DNA of 64,000 nt from Mastigocoleus testarum BC008 (GTDB taxonomy: Bacteria > Cyanobacteriota > Cyanobacteriia > Cyanobacteriales > Nostocaceae). Below the pieces are notes generated by a model. It was not told the origin of the DNA, did no database searches, and saw only the letters and a program-made list of their open reading frames with translations. The stretch covers positions 96,403-160,402 of the forward strand of contig NZ_LMTZ01000086.1 of NCBI RefSeq assembly GCF_001456025.1, in the 5' to 3' direction. Position numbers and translations under genes: made by a program. Of the stretch, positions 9,144 through 17,432 are shown piece by piece. Every line of letters starts with the position of its first letter. Position 1 is the stretch's first letter.

Positions 9144-10567
9144 TGAATATTCAACGTAAATACAGTTTGCCTAATTGCACCCTACTCCTAGAAGGTTTGA
9201 GTGATTCTTCAAAAGCTTCTCATGTCCAAGAATTGCGTCCCGTATTATCTATTTTGGTAAATGCGGAGTGTCAAATATCTGGACATCAACCACTTTTGGG
9301 AGGACGAGAATTTTTTGAAAGTTTGGCTAGGGTCGCCAGTTCCTATGCTCAGGAATGTTTAAGTAATGTACCAAATCCACAAGCTCACAATATCGAGGTG
9401 GAGTTAGTACAAATTGAAAAAATAGATACTAACAAGCATAAAATGGTTGTCAATTCGGAGTTGCCTCAACCAACTTTGGATTATGACAAAAGCAATATTA
9501 AACCACCGATTGAAGTTAACTTAAATACAGTACAGCTTTTTGACTTAGTGGAAGCAATCGACCAGTTTTTTGCTGACACCCAAACTTTACCAGAATTTAC
9601 ACTGCAACTTGAGCCCGTTGGTAAACGTTATAACAATTCGAAGAAAACTGTAGTACAGCAAGCTGTACCTGCAACTCTTGGAGTCTCTGGTTTAGTTGCT
9701 GCTGCTGCAATATTTGCTTTGATTCCTGCACCGAAAATACAAACACCAAAACCCGAAACGGAAAAAGAGGTTAGTTCTGCAGTTAAGTCTTCACAAACGG
9801 GTGAAGAAAAAAATCTTGATTCAAATGTATCGGAATCAAATAGTTCATCTACAAAATCGGCAAAAAATTTATCTTCCCAAGTACAAGATTTAGAAGCTCT
9901 TTTGAGTCAAGTACCTGAAATTACTGATAGCTCGGTGTTAAAGATTTTAACTCGTAGAGTTCACAATCAACTCAACAATGCTTGGAATAATCGTTCTCAG
10001 ATTACAGAGAATTTAATTTACCGAGTAGGTGTAGGTACTGATGCGGCTATTTTGGGTTACAAGTCCATAAATCAGGGAGCTAATACTCATCTAGAGCGTA
10101 CCCCACTTCCCGAATTACTTTACAATCCAAATAAGCGTAATCCAGCAGGCAGCGAACCAATTGCTCAATTTAGGATAGTTTTTACTCCGGAAGGGATTTT
10201 GCAAGTTTCTCCTTGGCATGGTTACGGAAGAGAAATTATTGGGACTCAGATTAAAGATCCAGTTAAGGTTGATAGTTTAAAAAAAAATCTGGAGACAAAT
10301 ATTCGTGAGAAGTTGAGCGAAAAGCAGAAATTCGAAGAAGTTTTGAAATATCGCGTCGCAGTGAATGGAGAAGGATCTATTACTGATTATGAACCTTTAA
10401 ATGAGGCAGCATTAGAAAACTTTCGAGATACTCCCCTACCGCATTTGTACAAATCTACTAAAATTGCCCAAACATCCAACTTGGACCCAGCAGCTGTTGC
10501 TCAATTCCAAGTAGAATTTCAGCCTGATACCGATCTATCAGTAAGTCATTGGCAAGTATCTCGGTAA
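9143..10567 (+). CDS. DUF4335 domain protein, single-pass membrane
   Basis: A 474-residue protein. The N-terminal ~150 residues (IQRKYSLPNCTLLLEGLSD) match the cyanobacterial DUF4335 family. One hydrophobic segment at about 174-195 (TLGVSGLVAAAAIFALIP) is followed by a long polar Glu/Lys/Ser linker. The C-terminal part holds two related blocks, each with VAVNGEGSITDYEPLN or VGVGTDAAILGYKSIN followed by TPLPxLY/LLY and AQFxxxFxPxG/D, so it is an internal duplication of about 120 residues. The gene overlaps the upstream DUF3038 gene by one base. A membrane-tethered complex between the two is inference. Function is unknown. Confidence 0.85.
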   Translation: MNIQRKYSLPNCTLLLEGLSDSSKASHVQELRPVLSILVNAECQISGHQPLLGGREFFESLARVASSYAQECLSNVPNPQAHNIEVELVQIEKIDTNKHKMVVNSELPQPTLDYDKSNIKPPIEVNLNTVQLFDLVEAIDQFFADTQTLPEFTLQLEPVGKRYNNSKKTVVQQAVPATLGVSGLVAAAAIFALIPAPKIQTPKPETEKEVSSAVKSSQTGEEKNLDSNVSESNSSSTKSAKNLSSQVQDLEALLSQVPEITDSSVLKILTRRVHNQLNNAWNNRSQITENLIYRVGVGTDAAILGYKSINQGANTHLERTPLPELLYNPNKRNPAGSEPIAQFRIVFTPEGILQVSPWHGYGREIIGTQIKDPVKVDSLKKNLETNIREKLSEKQKFEEVLKYRVAVNGEGSITDYEPLNEAALENFRDTPLPHLYKSTKIAQTSNLDPAAVAQFQVEFQPDTDLSVSHWQVSR

Positions 10568-10968
10568 TGAGTGATAAGTAATAAGTAATAAGTAATGAGT
10601 AATGTTAGCGCACAGCAATAAGTAATGAGGCTTAGTAAAAGCGCTTAGATCGCGGAGAATGACGCAAGAAACTATACAAAAATACTGGATGAAGTAAGGT
10701 AGACTGTGATGGTGTCGGCCTTAAACTTCACGGTATTATTAATCTTACGATTTTGCTATGGTCTAAGCCTCCAGCATACTGTAGTTATTTGATTGCGTAA
10801 GTAATTAGGTAATGAACCAGTAATTTAATAAGCAATAATACTAAAAGCAGGATTTATTCTGATAAACTTTTGCTTATTACTTATTACTTATTACTGTGTG
10901 CAATACCTACGGTACGCTTACGCGCTTCTACGCGCCCCGCTACGCTAACATTACTTGTTACTTACTAA
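10568..10968. repeat. Intergenic region bracketed by inverted STRR arrays
   Basis: The left side (10572-10628) holds AGTAATA/AGTAATG heptamers ending AGTAATGTTAGCG. The right side (10873-10970) holds the reverse complement, TTATTACTTATTAC and CGCTAACATTACTTGTTAC. A GC-rich patch (ACCTACGGTACGCTTACGCG) sits just inside the right arm. The arms could pair on a single strand. No gene is visible between them. Confidence 0.6.
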
Positions 10969-11553
10969 TCACGGATTAACTTCAGTAGTATTCCAAATTC
11001 CAGAATTATCAAGAATATATAAACAACGATTTTGGGGATCGCCCCGTAATTGCAAATGGTCTACCCTTACAGGATCTAGTAATAATAAACAAAAATTATC
11101 TGAAGGTTTATTTCTATCTATATCAGATATTGGAAAATATTTTGTATTCATGCTTTTTGGTTCTCCTGGATTTGCCCAAGTAAATTGCGATCTGGCGTTA
11201 TCAGAAATTTGCTCCCAGGTAGAATATCGAGCGGCTTGTAATTGGGGATCGGGGTGGTTGTAATCGACTAGAGTTAATTCTCCAGCTAAACGAAACTGTT
11301 CCCTGGTCACCGTAAAGTACCAACAAATTTCCCCTCTGGCTTGATGGTGAATTTGGATAATTTTTTCACTACGCACATCAGTAATTATTTTCAATTGATT
11401 ACCATCTTCAACAAAGCCACGAAACACAACGGTGCGATTAGCGGGATATCCATCACCTTGAACTGTTGCTAGTTGAAAATAGCGACTATGGGGTTGGGAA
11501 CGATTTTTTTGCAGAGCGCGAGCAAGGTAAGAACGCCAAGGGGCAAGAGACAT
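10969..11553 (-). CDS. PPOX-class FMN-dependent protein, alr4036 family
   Basis: A 194-residue split-barrel flavoprotein. The opening MSLAPWRSYLARALQKNRSQ and the following FQLATVQGDGYPANRTVVFRGF are typical of the cyanobacterial pyridoxamine-phosphate-oxidase-like family named after Anabaena alr4036. FMN-contact positions of the split barrel are plausible at RTVVFRG and SEKIIQI. The substrate is not established, and the sequence does not show it to be a true PdxH. The start at 11553 is well placed at the family N-terminus. STRR repeats abut its 3' end. Confidence 0.88.
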   Translation of the reverse strand: MSLAPWRSYLARALQKNRSQPHSRYFQLATVQGDGYPANRTVVFRGFVEDGNQLKIITDVRSEKIIQIHHQARGEICWYFTVTREQFRLAGELTLVDYNHPDPQLQAARYSTWEQISDNARSQFTWANPGEPKSMNTKYFPISDIDRNKPSDNFCLLLLDPVRVDHLQLRGDPQNRCLYILDNSGIWNTTEVNP

Positions 11554-11778
11554 TTTTACTTGAACTAAAGGATGGGAAATAGATAATGGAGATGATGATA
11601 ATAAAACTTTTTCATAATTTCCTCAATTCTTCATATTCCCATGTTTTATGAGTTTTAGGTTTATTTCTAGAGCTTTGTTATGGGTCTACCGCAGATCTGA
11701 TTATTTTGCAATTCTTTCTTAGCTACCACCACTTAGCGTATAGTCTTAATCTGTCAGAGAACAACAAGGTTTCCCAAA

Positions 11779-13005
11779 ATGGTTCGAGAGCTTGAAAGAA
11801 AATACCAGAGTGCAAAATTTCCGGAAACTGCCCCAGCTGCTAATCCTGTATTTTTTAGAACTTATAGTCGTCGCTTGACGGCAGGAGTGAGGGAAACATG
11901 GGATGATGTGTGTTCCCGTACCCTGAAGGGATTAGTCGATTTGGCTCAACTCAGTTCTGAAGAATCTGCAATCTTGGATAAAATGCAGCGTAACTTGAAA
12001 GCCTTACCCAGCGGACGTTGGTTGTGGGTTGGTGGTACTGATTGGTTAGCCAAATCCAAAAATTTTTCTGGGGCATATAATTGTACTTCCACTAACCTGA
12101 CTGACTGGAGTGCTTTTGGGTTAATGATGGGCTTAGCCATGATGGGCTGCGGAACCGGAGCAGTTATAGAACCAAGGTATATCAGTCATTTACCTTCTAT
12201 TCGCAATCGTATCAACCTTGCAGTGCAAGGAGAAATTGGTAAAACACCAGTTGAACAACGCCGGGAGTCCACAGAAGTTAAATTTGAGGAAAATCGCGTC
12301 ATCATCCATGTGGGTGATAGCCGTGAAGGTTGGGTGGATTCCTATCAAAGTCTTTTAGAACTTTCCTCTGATGAAAGATTTGAGGGTGTTGTAGAAGTAA
12401 TCGTTGATATTAGTGATGTCCGCAATGCTGGTGAACCCCTTCAAGGTTTTGGTGGTGTTGCAAATCCGGTGAAATTACCCGGTCTTTATCAGCGCTGTGC
12501 GTCAATTCTCAACAAAGCTGTAGGAAGACGATTAACTTCAGTTGAGTGTTGTTTGTTAATTGATGAAGCGGCTGTAACTATCGTCGCAGGAAACATTAGA
12601 CGCTCAGCAGGTATCCGTCAAGGTGCTAGCTATGACAACTCTTTTGCAGATGCAAAAACTAACTTATGGCAGCAAGGTGAGGATGGTAATTGGCGGATCG
12701 ATCCTGACAGAGATGCCCTCAGGATGGCAAATCATACCAGAGTATTTCATCAAAAACCTAGCTTAGAAGAATGTATAGCAGCAGTTCGCAAACAATATTA
12801 CAGCGGAGAAGGTGCGATTCAATGGGCTGGTGAAGCTGTCGCAAGAGCTAACCGCGATTTACTAACTACACCAGAGCTAAAAAATAATTTCTTGGTTGCT
12901 TACCAGCAAGGAGAAGCAAAGCAGTGGCTAAAACAAAAATATCCAGATTTAGGTGCTCAAGAAATAGAACATAGAACAGCTCGTATGGGCTTAAATCCGT
13001 GTGGT
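11779..13005 (+). CDS. nrdJ: Adenosylcobalamin-dependent ribonucleotide reductase, exon 1
   Basis: Codons 1-409 of a monomeric class II (Lactobacillus RTPR-like) ribonucleotide reductase, which reduces ribonucleotides to deoxyribonucleotides using a B12-derived thiyl radical. It contains the first redox Cys in GAYNCTSTN (C102), the effector/substrate-site block GCGTGAVIEPRY, and ends in the active-site loop N406-P407-C408-G409. The reading frame then meets a stop eight bases on (13012-13014), because a group I intron begins after G409. Joined to the downstream exon it gives a 766-residue protein of normal family length. The ATG at 11779 lacks a strong SD but begins MVRELERKYQ, typical for the family. 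The cobB gene 10 kb downstream serves its cofactor pathway. Confidence 0.95.
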
Positions 13006-14164
13006 AATCGATAATTTTGCCTCACGTAAAAAACCCCACAAAATCGGTGAAAGCTGAGATGCCAACACCGAGGTAATCAAAATAACTAAAAAGCTTTTGA
13101 CACCGTACAGCGTAGAGAATGAAACTAGATTACAATGAAAATCGTATTCTAGAATATACTTCTCCAAGAGTGTGGGGGTATGTATGACAAGTACTTTCTA
13201 TGGCTACTCTGGTTTTTATCGTGAGCATTGTTTAAGGTCTAGTCTCGAATATATTTACGCTAGATACTTGGATTACATGAACATTGACTGGACATACGAA
13301 CATAAGACTTATGTACTCTCTAATGGAGTTCGGTACAAACCTGATTTCCTATTATTGGAAAATGAGGAATTTGTCGAAATAAAAGGTATTTTTAATTTTG
13401 AAAATGACCTGCCAAAAATTCAGCAGTTCGAGTCTGATTACAATGTCAAAGTTACAATCTTACAAGAGAAAGACCTAAGAAAGCTCATTAAACCAACTCC
13501 TTTTGTATTTGAACACCTAAAGCAGGAATGGAAATCTCGCACTAAAGTTAGAGGTATGGATAGCTTTGGAAAAAGAAACCCAATGTTTGGTGTGACTCAA
13601 TCTGAAAGTACCAAGGCTAAAATTCGTGCCAAAGCAAAAGCCAGATTTGCCAATCCTGTATTTAAAGAAAAGTTTCTCAATAGTCCCAAGCGCAAAGCTT
13701 ATCATCTCTCCCGTCAAGGTAGGAAGACAGGACCATTAGTTCCTAGAATCATTCTTAGTTGTGAGATGTGCCACAAAAACTTTGAAGTTCTACCACATAA
13801 AGTGTCTCAACGAAAATTTTGCTCAAAACATTGTTCTGTTGAAGCACAACATGGTAAAACTACACTGACAGATCCAGGTATTCAAGCTTTAGCTCACAGT
13901 TTCGCTTTAGAAAATTCTGAGAAAATTTTTTCAGTAAAGCTGAATAAATTAAAACAGTTGTTTCAGCCTTTATGGGATTCAATCGCAAAAGAATACAAAA
14001 TTTTGGATATCAGAACTATTAGCAAAATTGTTGTTGGTAAACCTTGTAGCAGGAAAGATTTTCTTTACTATTTAAGGTCATATGTACAAAATGTACGCGG
14101 AACTACTGCAAATCAGGAAGCAGTAGAACTAGGGGATAAAAAGCCCCTAGGATAACAAGAATTG
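13006..14164 (+). mobile_element. Group I intron in nrdJ (1,159 nt)
   Basis: The intron separates NPCG from EIIGSNFHCN. The 5' exon ends in U (13005) and the intron ends in G (14164), as group I introns require. A P1 helix can be read: exon CGUGUGGU (12998-13005) pairs with intron GCCUCACG (13019-13026), with U-G at the splice site and one U-U mismatch. A P10 helix can be read: 3' exon GAAAUU (14165-14170) pairs with AAUUUU (13013-13018) directly 5' of that guide. Candidate P7 strands are GUAGAGAAUG near 13111 and ACUUCUC near 13158 (less certain). A hairpin CTAGGGG/CCCCTAG (14129-14150) lies near the 3' end. It encodes the endonuclease at 13184-14155. Group I introns in RNR genes of Anabaena are published knowledge. 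Confidence 0.9.
13184..14155 (+). CDS. Intron-encoded homing endonuclease, PD-(D/E)XK type with NUMOD3
   Basis: A 323-residue protein inside the nrdJ intron. Residues 1-70 carry a PD-(D/E)XK nuclease core: E22, P53-D54 in YKPDFLL, and E65-I-K67 in FVEIKG. A NUMOD3-like DNA-binding module follows (KRNPMFGVTQSESTKAKI, ~130-147), then a Cys4 zinc finger (C193, C196, C213, C217), and a basic helical C-terminus. The expected role is to cut intronless nrdJ at the NPCG-E codons so that repair copies the intron. The ATG at 13184 is preferred to GTG 13172; GGGGG lies just upstream. The ORF ends 9 nt before the 3' splice site. The known PD-(D/E)XK homing enzyme I-Ssp6803I sits in a cyanobacterial tRNA intron. 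Confidence 0.88.
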   Translation: MTSTFYGYSGFYREHCLRSSLEYIYARYLDYMNIDWTYEHKTYVLSNGVRYKPDFLLLENEEFVEIKGIFNFENDLPKIQQFESDYNVKVTILQEKDLRKLIKPTPFVFEHLKQEWKSRTKVRGMDSFGKRNPMFGVTQSESTKAKIRAKAKARFANPVFKEKFLNSPKRKAYHLSRQGRKTGPLVPRIILSCEMCHKNFEVLPHKVSQRKFCSKHCSVEAQHGKTTLTDPGIQALAHSFALENSEKIFSVKLNKLKQLFQPLWDSIAKEYKILDIRTISKIVVGKPCSRKDFLYYLRSYVQNVRGTTANQEAVELGDKKPLG

Positions 14165-15238
14165 GAAATTATAGGTTCTAATTTTCACTGTAACCTTAGC
14201 GAAATACACTTGAATCAAATCGATCCTGAAAATTACAAAGAACAAGAAGAAGCCTTTACTGCAGGTGCATTATCTGTAGCCGGATTATTAAATCACAAAT
14301 TTATCGAACCGCGTTACCAATACAGTCGGGAATTAGATCCGATTGTTGGTGTTTCCTTCACCGGCTTATTTGATTTCTTTGTCCGAGCTTTTGGAGTAGA
14401 TTGGTTACGCTGGTGGGAAGCAGGAAGACCCCAAACCCCTGAAGGATTGGCATTTAAGCGCCGAGAGCAAGAATACCTCAGCATGTGGAAAGAAATTGTA
14501 CATCGCGTAGTTTGGGATTACTGCGATCGCCACAACCTCAAACAACCCAATCGCTGTACCACCGTTCAACCTTCTGGCACCAAATCTTTACTTACAGGAG
14601 CTTCGCCGGGATGGCATCCCCCGAAAGCACAACGATTCATCCGCCGGATTACTTTCCGGAAAAATGACCCTGTAGCCCTAGCTTGTATTGACTACGGTTA
14701 TTCTGTTGTACCTTCTCAGTCGGATAAGGATGAAAATGGTAATTTGCTAAACGATCCATTCGATCCGCGCTGTACTGAATGGTTGGTAGAAATTCCCGTC
14801 GCCGTACCTTGGGCAGATTTACCGGGTGCAGATGAAATTGATATCAGTAAATTTAGCGCCCTAGCTCAGATGGATTTCTACATGCAGGTGCAAGAATTCT
14901 ACGTAACTCATAATACATCTGCCACTATAGAATTACGAGAACCTGAAATTGAATCTTTAGGTACTCGCATATATGAAGCCATCAGAGACGATCAGGGTTA
15001 CATTAGTGCCGCACTTCTTGCACGATTTGACGATCACCAAACTTTTCCTCGCTTACCATTTGAACCAATTTCTAAAGAAAAGTACGAAGAGTCGATGCAA
15101 GCAGTGGAGAAACGACGCCAAAATGATGATTTCCATACAGCTTTAAGCCGTTATGACTTTGGCGAACTAATAGAAGCAGGCCCTGCTGGATGTGACTCGG
15201 ATAAGTGCATGTTACCTGAAGCGGAACCAAGACTATAG
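14165..15238 (+). CDS. nrdJ: Adenosylcobalamin-dependent ribonucleotide reductase, exon 2
   Basis: Codons 410-766 of the class II reductase. It opens with the catalytic glutamate (E410 of NPCGE) and the second active-site Cys (C418, in SNFHCNLSEIHLNQ). QPSGTKSLLTGASPGWHP is the conserved P-loop-like finger region of class II enzymes. The C-terminal swinging pair CDSDKC (last 15 residues) passes electrons from thioredoxin to the active site. The exon has no true start of its own: the TTG at 14162 belongs to the last intron bases, so this is not a separate gene or a frameshift. A hairpin terminator follows at 15244. Confidence 0.95.
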   Translation, partial: EIIGSNFHCNLSEIHLNQIDPENYKEQEEAFTAGALSVAGLLNHKFIEPRYQYSRELDPIVGVSFTGLFDFFVRAFGVDWLRWWEAGRPQTPEGLAFKRREQEYLSMWKEIVHRVVWDYCDRHNLKQPNRCTTVQPSGTKSLLTGASPGWHPPKAQRFIRRITFRKNDPVALACIDYGYSVVPSQSDKDENGNLLNDPFDPRCTEWLVEIPVAVPWADLPGADEIDISKFSALAQMDFYMQVQEFYVTHNTSATIELREPEIESLGTRIYEAIRDDQGYISAALLARFDDHQTFPRLPFEPISKEKYEESMQAVEKRRQNDDFHTALSRYDFGELIEAGPAGCDSDKCMLPEAEPRL

Positions 15239-15243
15239 AAAAT

Positions 15244-15285
15244 GGAGAATACCTAGTTTCTTGTGAGACTAGGTTCTCCTTGTTT
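15244..15285 (+). terminator. Hairpin terminator after nrdJ
   Basis: GGAGA(at)ACCTAGT (15244-15257) pairs with ACTAGGTTCTCC (15268-15279) around a 10-nt loop, starting 5 nt after the nrdJ stop. The following TTGTTT is only moderately T-rich, so termination may be partial. Confidence 0.65.
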
Positions 15286-15568
15286 CAGAGAGTAAGTATC
15301 TAGAGAATGGATACTTTATTCAAAATTTAAACAATAAAAATTTTCCTAAAATTTTGAAATTATGTTATTCTACTGAGAATTTTATCAACAACTTGGTCTT
15401 ATCAACAAATTGCTCAAATCTGAAAAATCTATCCCTGAGAATTTCCTTACATTCTCTGTCTAAATACTGATTATCTATAATTGGAGAATAGTGACTAATT
15501 TTGCTACACAGTATTTGCTGCCTAGTAATTCTAGTCAACTACCCACGAACAGCATTAGGAAAACAGCT
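15286..15568. other. AT-rich intergenic region
   Basis: This is the gap between the nrdJ terminator and the small gene at 15569. It is AT-rich and shows no motif beyond the probable promoter. A GTG at 15491 with GGAG upstream opens the same frame as the small gene and is an alternative start. Confidence 0.3.
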
Positions 15569-15787
15569 ATGTTTCTAGATGAATTAACACCTATCTTTAA
15601 AGAATTTACGCAGCATCCTCTTTCATTTATGGGTGGTTTTGTTTCTGGTGCTCTTCGACTTAACCTTGCTGAGGATCCGGTCAAAAGTTGGCTTGAAGAA
15701 CAACTTGGACACAGCAGCAATATAAATTCTGCGAACGAGTCACACAATGGTAAAGCTAAAGGTCCTCAACAAATTTCTATCGAATAA
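15569..15787 (+). CDS. Small conserved cyanobacterial protein (72 aa)
   Basis: A 72-residue protein starting MFLDELTPIFKEFTQHPLSF, then GGFVSGALRLNLAEDPVKSW and a polar tail. I recognise it only as a Nostocales-type small protein without known function. The amphipathic FMGGFVSGALRL stretch could touch a membrane. The ATG at 15569 has AGGAAA at 15557-15562 and starts at what looks like the conserved core; the in-frame GTG at 15491 would give 98 residues with a low-complexity front end. A terminator lies 120 bp downstream, so it is probably a single transcription unit. Confidence 0.6.
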   Translation: MFLDELTPIFKEFTQHPLSFMGGFVSGALRLNLAEDPVKSWLEEQLGHSSNINSANESHNGKAKGPQQISIE

Positions 15788-15904
15788 AACTTGATAAAAT
15801 TTGTATCTTAGAAGCAGCAAATAATACTATTATCCAATAGATTTGAATCACATACTGATTGTTATTTCTGTTGCTTTTAATTAACTGAAAATATACTTGA
15901 AAAA

Positions 15905-15936
15905 TCCGGTCTTTCCAGAGTCCGGTTTTTTTTTAA
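15905..15936 (+). terminator. Rho-independent terminator
   Basis: CCGGTCT (15906-15912) pairs with AGAGTCCGG (15918-15926) with one T-T mismatch, followed by a run of nine or more T. It is well formed and ends the transcript of the small gene at 15569-15787. Confidence 0.8.
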
Positions 15937-16983
15937 AGATAACGAATAGTAAAATTTAGTCTTATGGTTCGTAAGTTATATCGAATAATAATTAATGAAT
16001 TATTATCGGTATCGCTTATTATTTTCCCGAAGATACTTAATCCTTCACTTCAAATATTGACTATTATTTTAGTAATGTATTACTTCTCACTATTAAAATT
16101 TTGTAATAAATTTTGTAATTTTAAATGATACTTACAAGTACTAATTGTTTTTATTCGCGTAAATTAAACTAGATTCTAACGTACAAATAATATTTGATTT
16201 TGTTTGCTTTATGACTATATGTTAATGGCCTATGTGTGACCAGAACCTATAAGCAGGAGTCAGGAGTGAAAGCTGCTTTACATATAACTTTTAGCTTTTT
16301 GGCTGTACCTCACTTACTTACAATCCGCTATAAATACCAGCCCAGCCTACTGTCTTTGCTATTCTAGAATTCAGGGAATTAATCGCATTTTTTGCTACAA
16401 AGACTGTAATGGGTTAAATTCTCATAATAATATGTTAGCTAGAGCGCATAATAGTACTTTACAAATAGATTATTTATTACAAAAAAAACCTTATTGTAAG
16501 ATGTGAATTATTTACATTTATCAAAAAATATCAACAAACAAATAATAAACAATTTACATCTAACTTTCATCTCAAATTTATAAGAATATAGAAGCTAAAA
16601 TAACTCGATATAATTTATTTTACAAGCAGTAAATATATATACATTTCTAATTGGATAAAATCAATAGTCAAGCAACTACTATACATGACGACTATACATA
16701 ATAATATGAGTTAAAAAATATATAAGTGAGGCTAATTTTAAGTTAGATGCATTTGTAATTTCTCATACCTAGAAAAATAGGGCAATCAGTTATTATATAA
16801 GCGTACACTGAATATTCTCACACATCTAGGCAAACTAGTAAGTAAAGCAGAAATTATATAAATTGCAAACTTATATTTTATTTGCCTCTCAATAATTATT
16901 GAGAAAACAGAATTATTTTTTATTATTTAAATCTGTTTCCTCTAGTAAATAAATTGCTTTTTGTTTAACTCAAGTATATCCAC
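15937..16983. other. Long AT-rich region upstream of the RNA-binding protein gene
   Basis: This ~1,050-bp gap is strongly AT-rich and has no ORF of note. At 16252-16330 it holds one copy of an ~80-bp dispersed repeat (GCAGGAGTCAGGAGTGA at one end, CCTCACTTACTTACAATCCG at the other) that recurs at 38984-39067. The distal 200 bases are probably the long 5' leader of the RRM gene; long AT-rich leaders are known for cold-induced rbp genes in Anabaena. Confidence 0.5.
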
Positions 16984-17274
16984 ATGACTATTTACGTTGG
17001 TAATCTCTCCTACCGCGCTACTGAAGCAGATTTAAGAGCTGTATTCGCTGATTATGGCGAAGTTACAAGAGCGGTACTACCCACAGATCGTGAAACAGGG
17101 CGTAAGCGTGGCTTCGCTTTTGTCGATCTAGCAGAAGAAGCACAAGAGGATGAAGCTATTTCTGAACTCGATGGTGCTGAATGGATGGGTCGACAAATCA
17201 GAGTCAATAAAGCTAAGCCAAGGGAAGATAACCGACGCACTAGTTGGGCAAAACCTCAAGATGTTACGCAATAA
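16984..17274 (+). CDS. RNA-binding protein, single RRM (Rbp family)
   Basis: A 96-residue protein with one RNA recognition motif: RNP2 IYVGNLSY (3-10) and RNP1 KRGFAFVDL (about 41-49), followed by a short polar tail without the long glycine-rich end seen in some paralogues. Cyanobacterial Rbps bind RNA and several are induced by cold, acting in mRNA localisation or stability. It is preceded by a very AT-rich leader and followed by two hairpin structures, in keeping with a monocistronic, post-transcriptionally controlled gene. The ATG at 16984 starts the RRM directly. Confidence 0.95.
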   Translation: MTIYVGNLSYRATEADLRAVFADYGEVTRAVLPTDRETGRKRGFAFVDLAEEAQEDEAISELDGAEWMGRQIRVNKAKPREDNRRTSWAKPQDVTQ

Positions 17275-17303
17275 TTAATTATGCTCTTATCTAAATAACT
17301 TTT

Positions 17304-17346
17304 TTTCTAGTCGTACAAGACTTCAAAAGTCACTTTTTACTAGAAA
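17304..17346 (+). other. Nested hairpin in the rbp 3' UTR
   Basis: TTTCTAGT (17304-17311) pairs with ACTAGAAA (17339-17346), enclosing a smaller hairpin GACTT-CAA-AAGTC (17319-17331). It starts 30 nt after the rbp stop. No T-run follows, so it may stabilise the 3' end rather than terminate. Confidence 0.5.
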
Positions 17347-17380
17347 TAATTTAGATTTTTATCAAAAAATAAACTAAATT

Positions 17381-17432
17381 CCGACAAGTCGCAGAGGCTC
17401 TATTAATAACCTCACGACTGGTCGGCTTTTGC
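17381..17432 (+). terminator. Strong hairpin terminator of the rbp transcript
   Basis: CCGAC-AGTCG-GAGG (from 17381) pairs with CCTC-CGACT-GTCGG (to 17425), broken only by single-base bulges, and is followed by CTTTTG. It is the obvious end of the rbp mRNA. Confidence 0.8.

Noticed and set aside
11779..15238. Frameshift, intein or two separate genes as the reason for the split nrdJ
   Set aside because: The insert starts with in-frame stop codons, so no intein is possible; the exons join cleanly codon to codon, and P1/P10 pairings plus U/G splice ends fit a group I intron.
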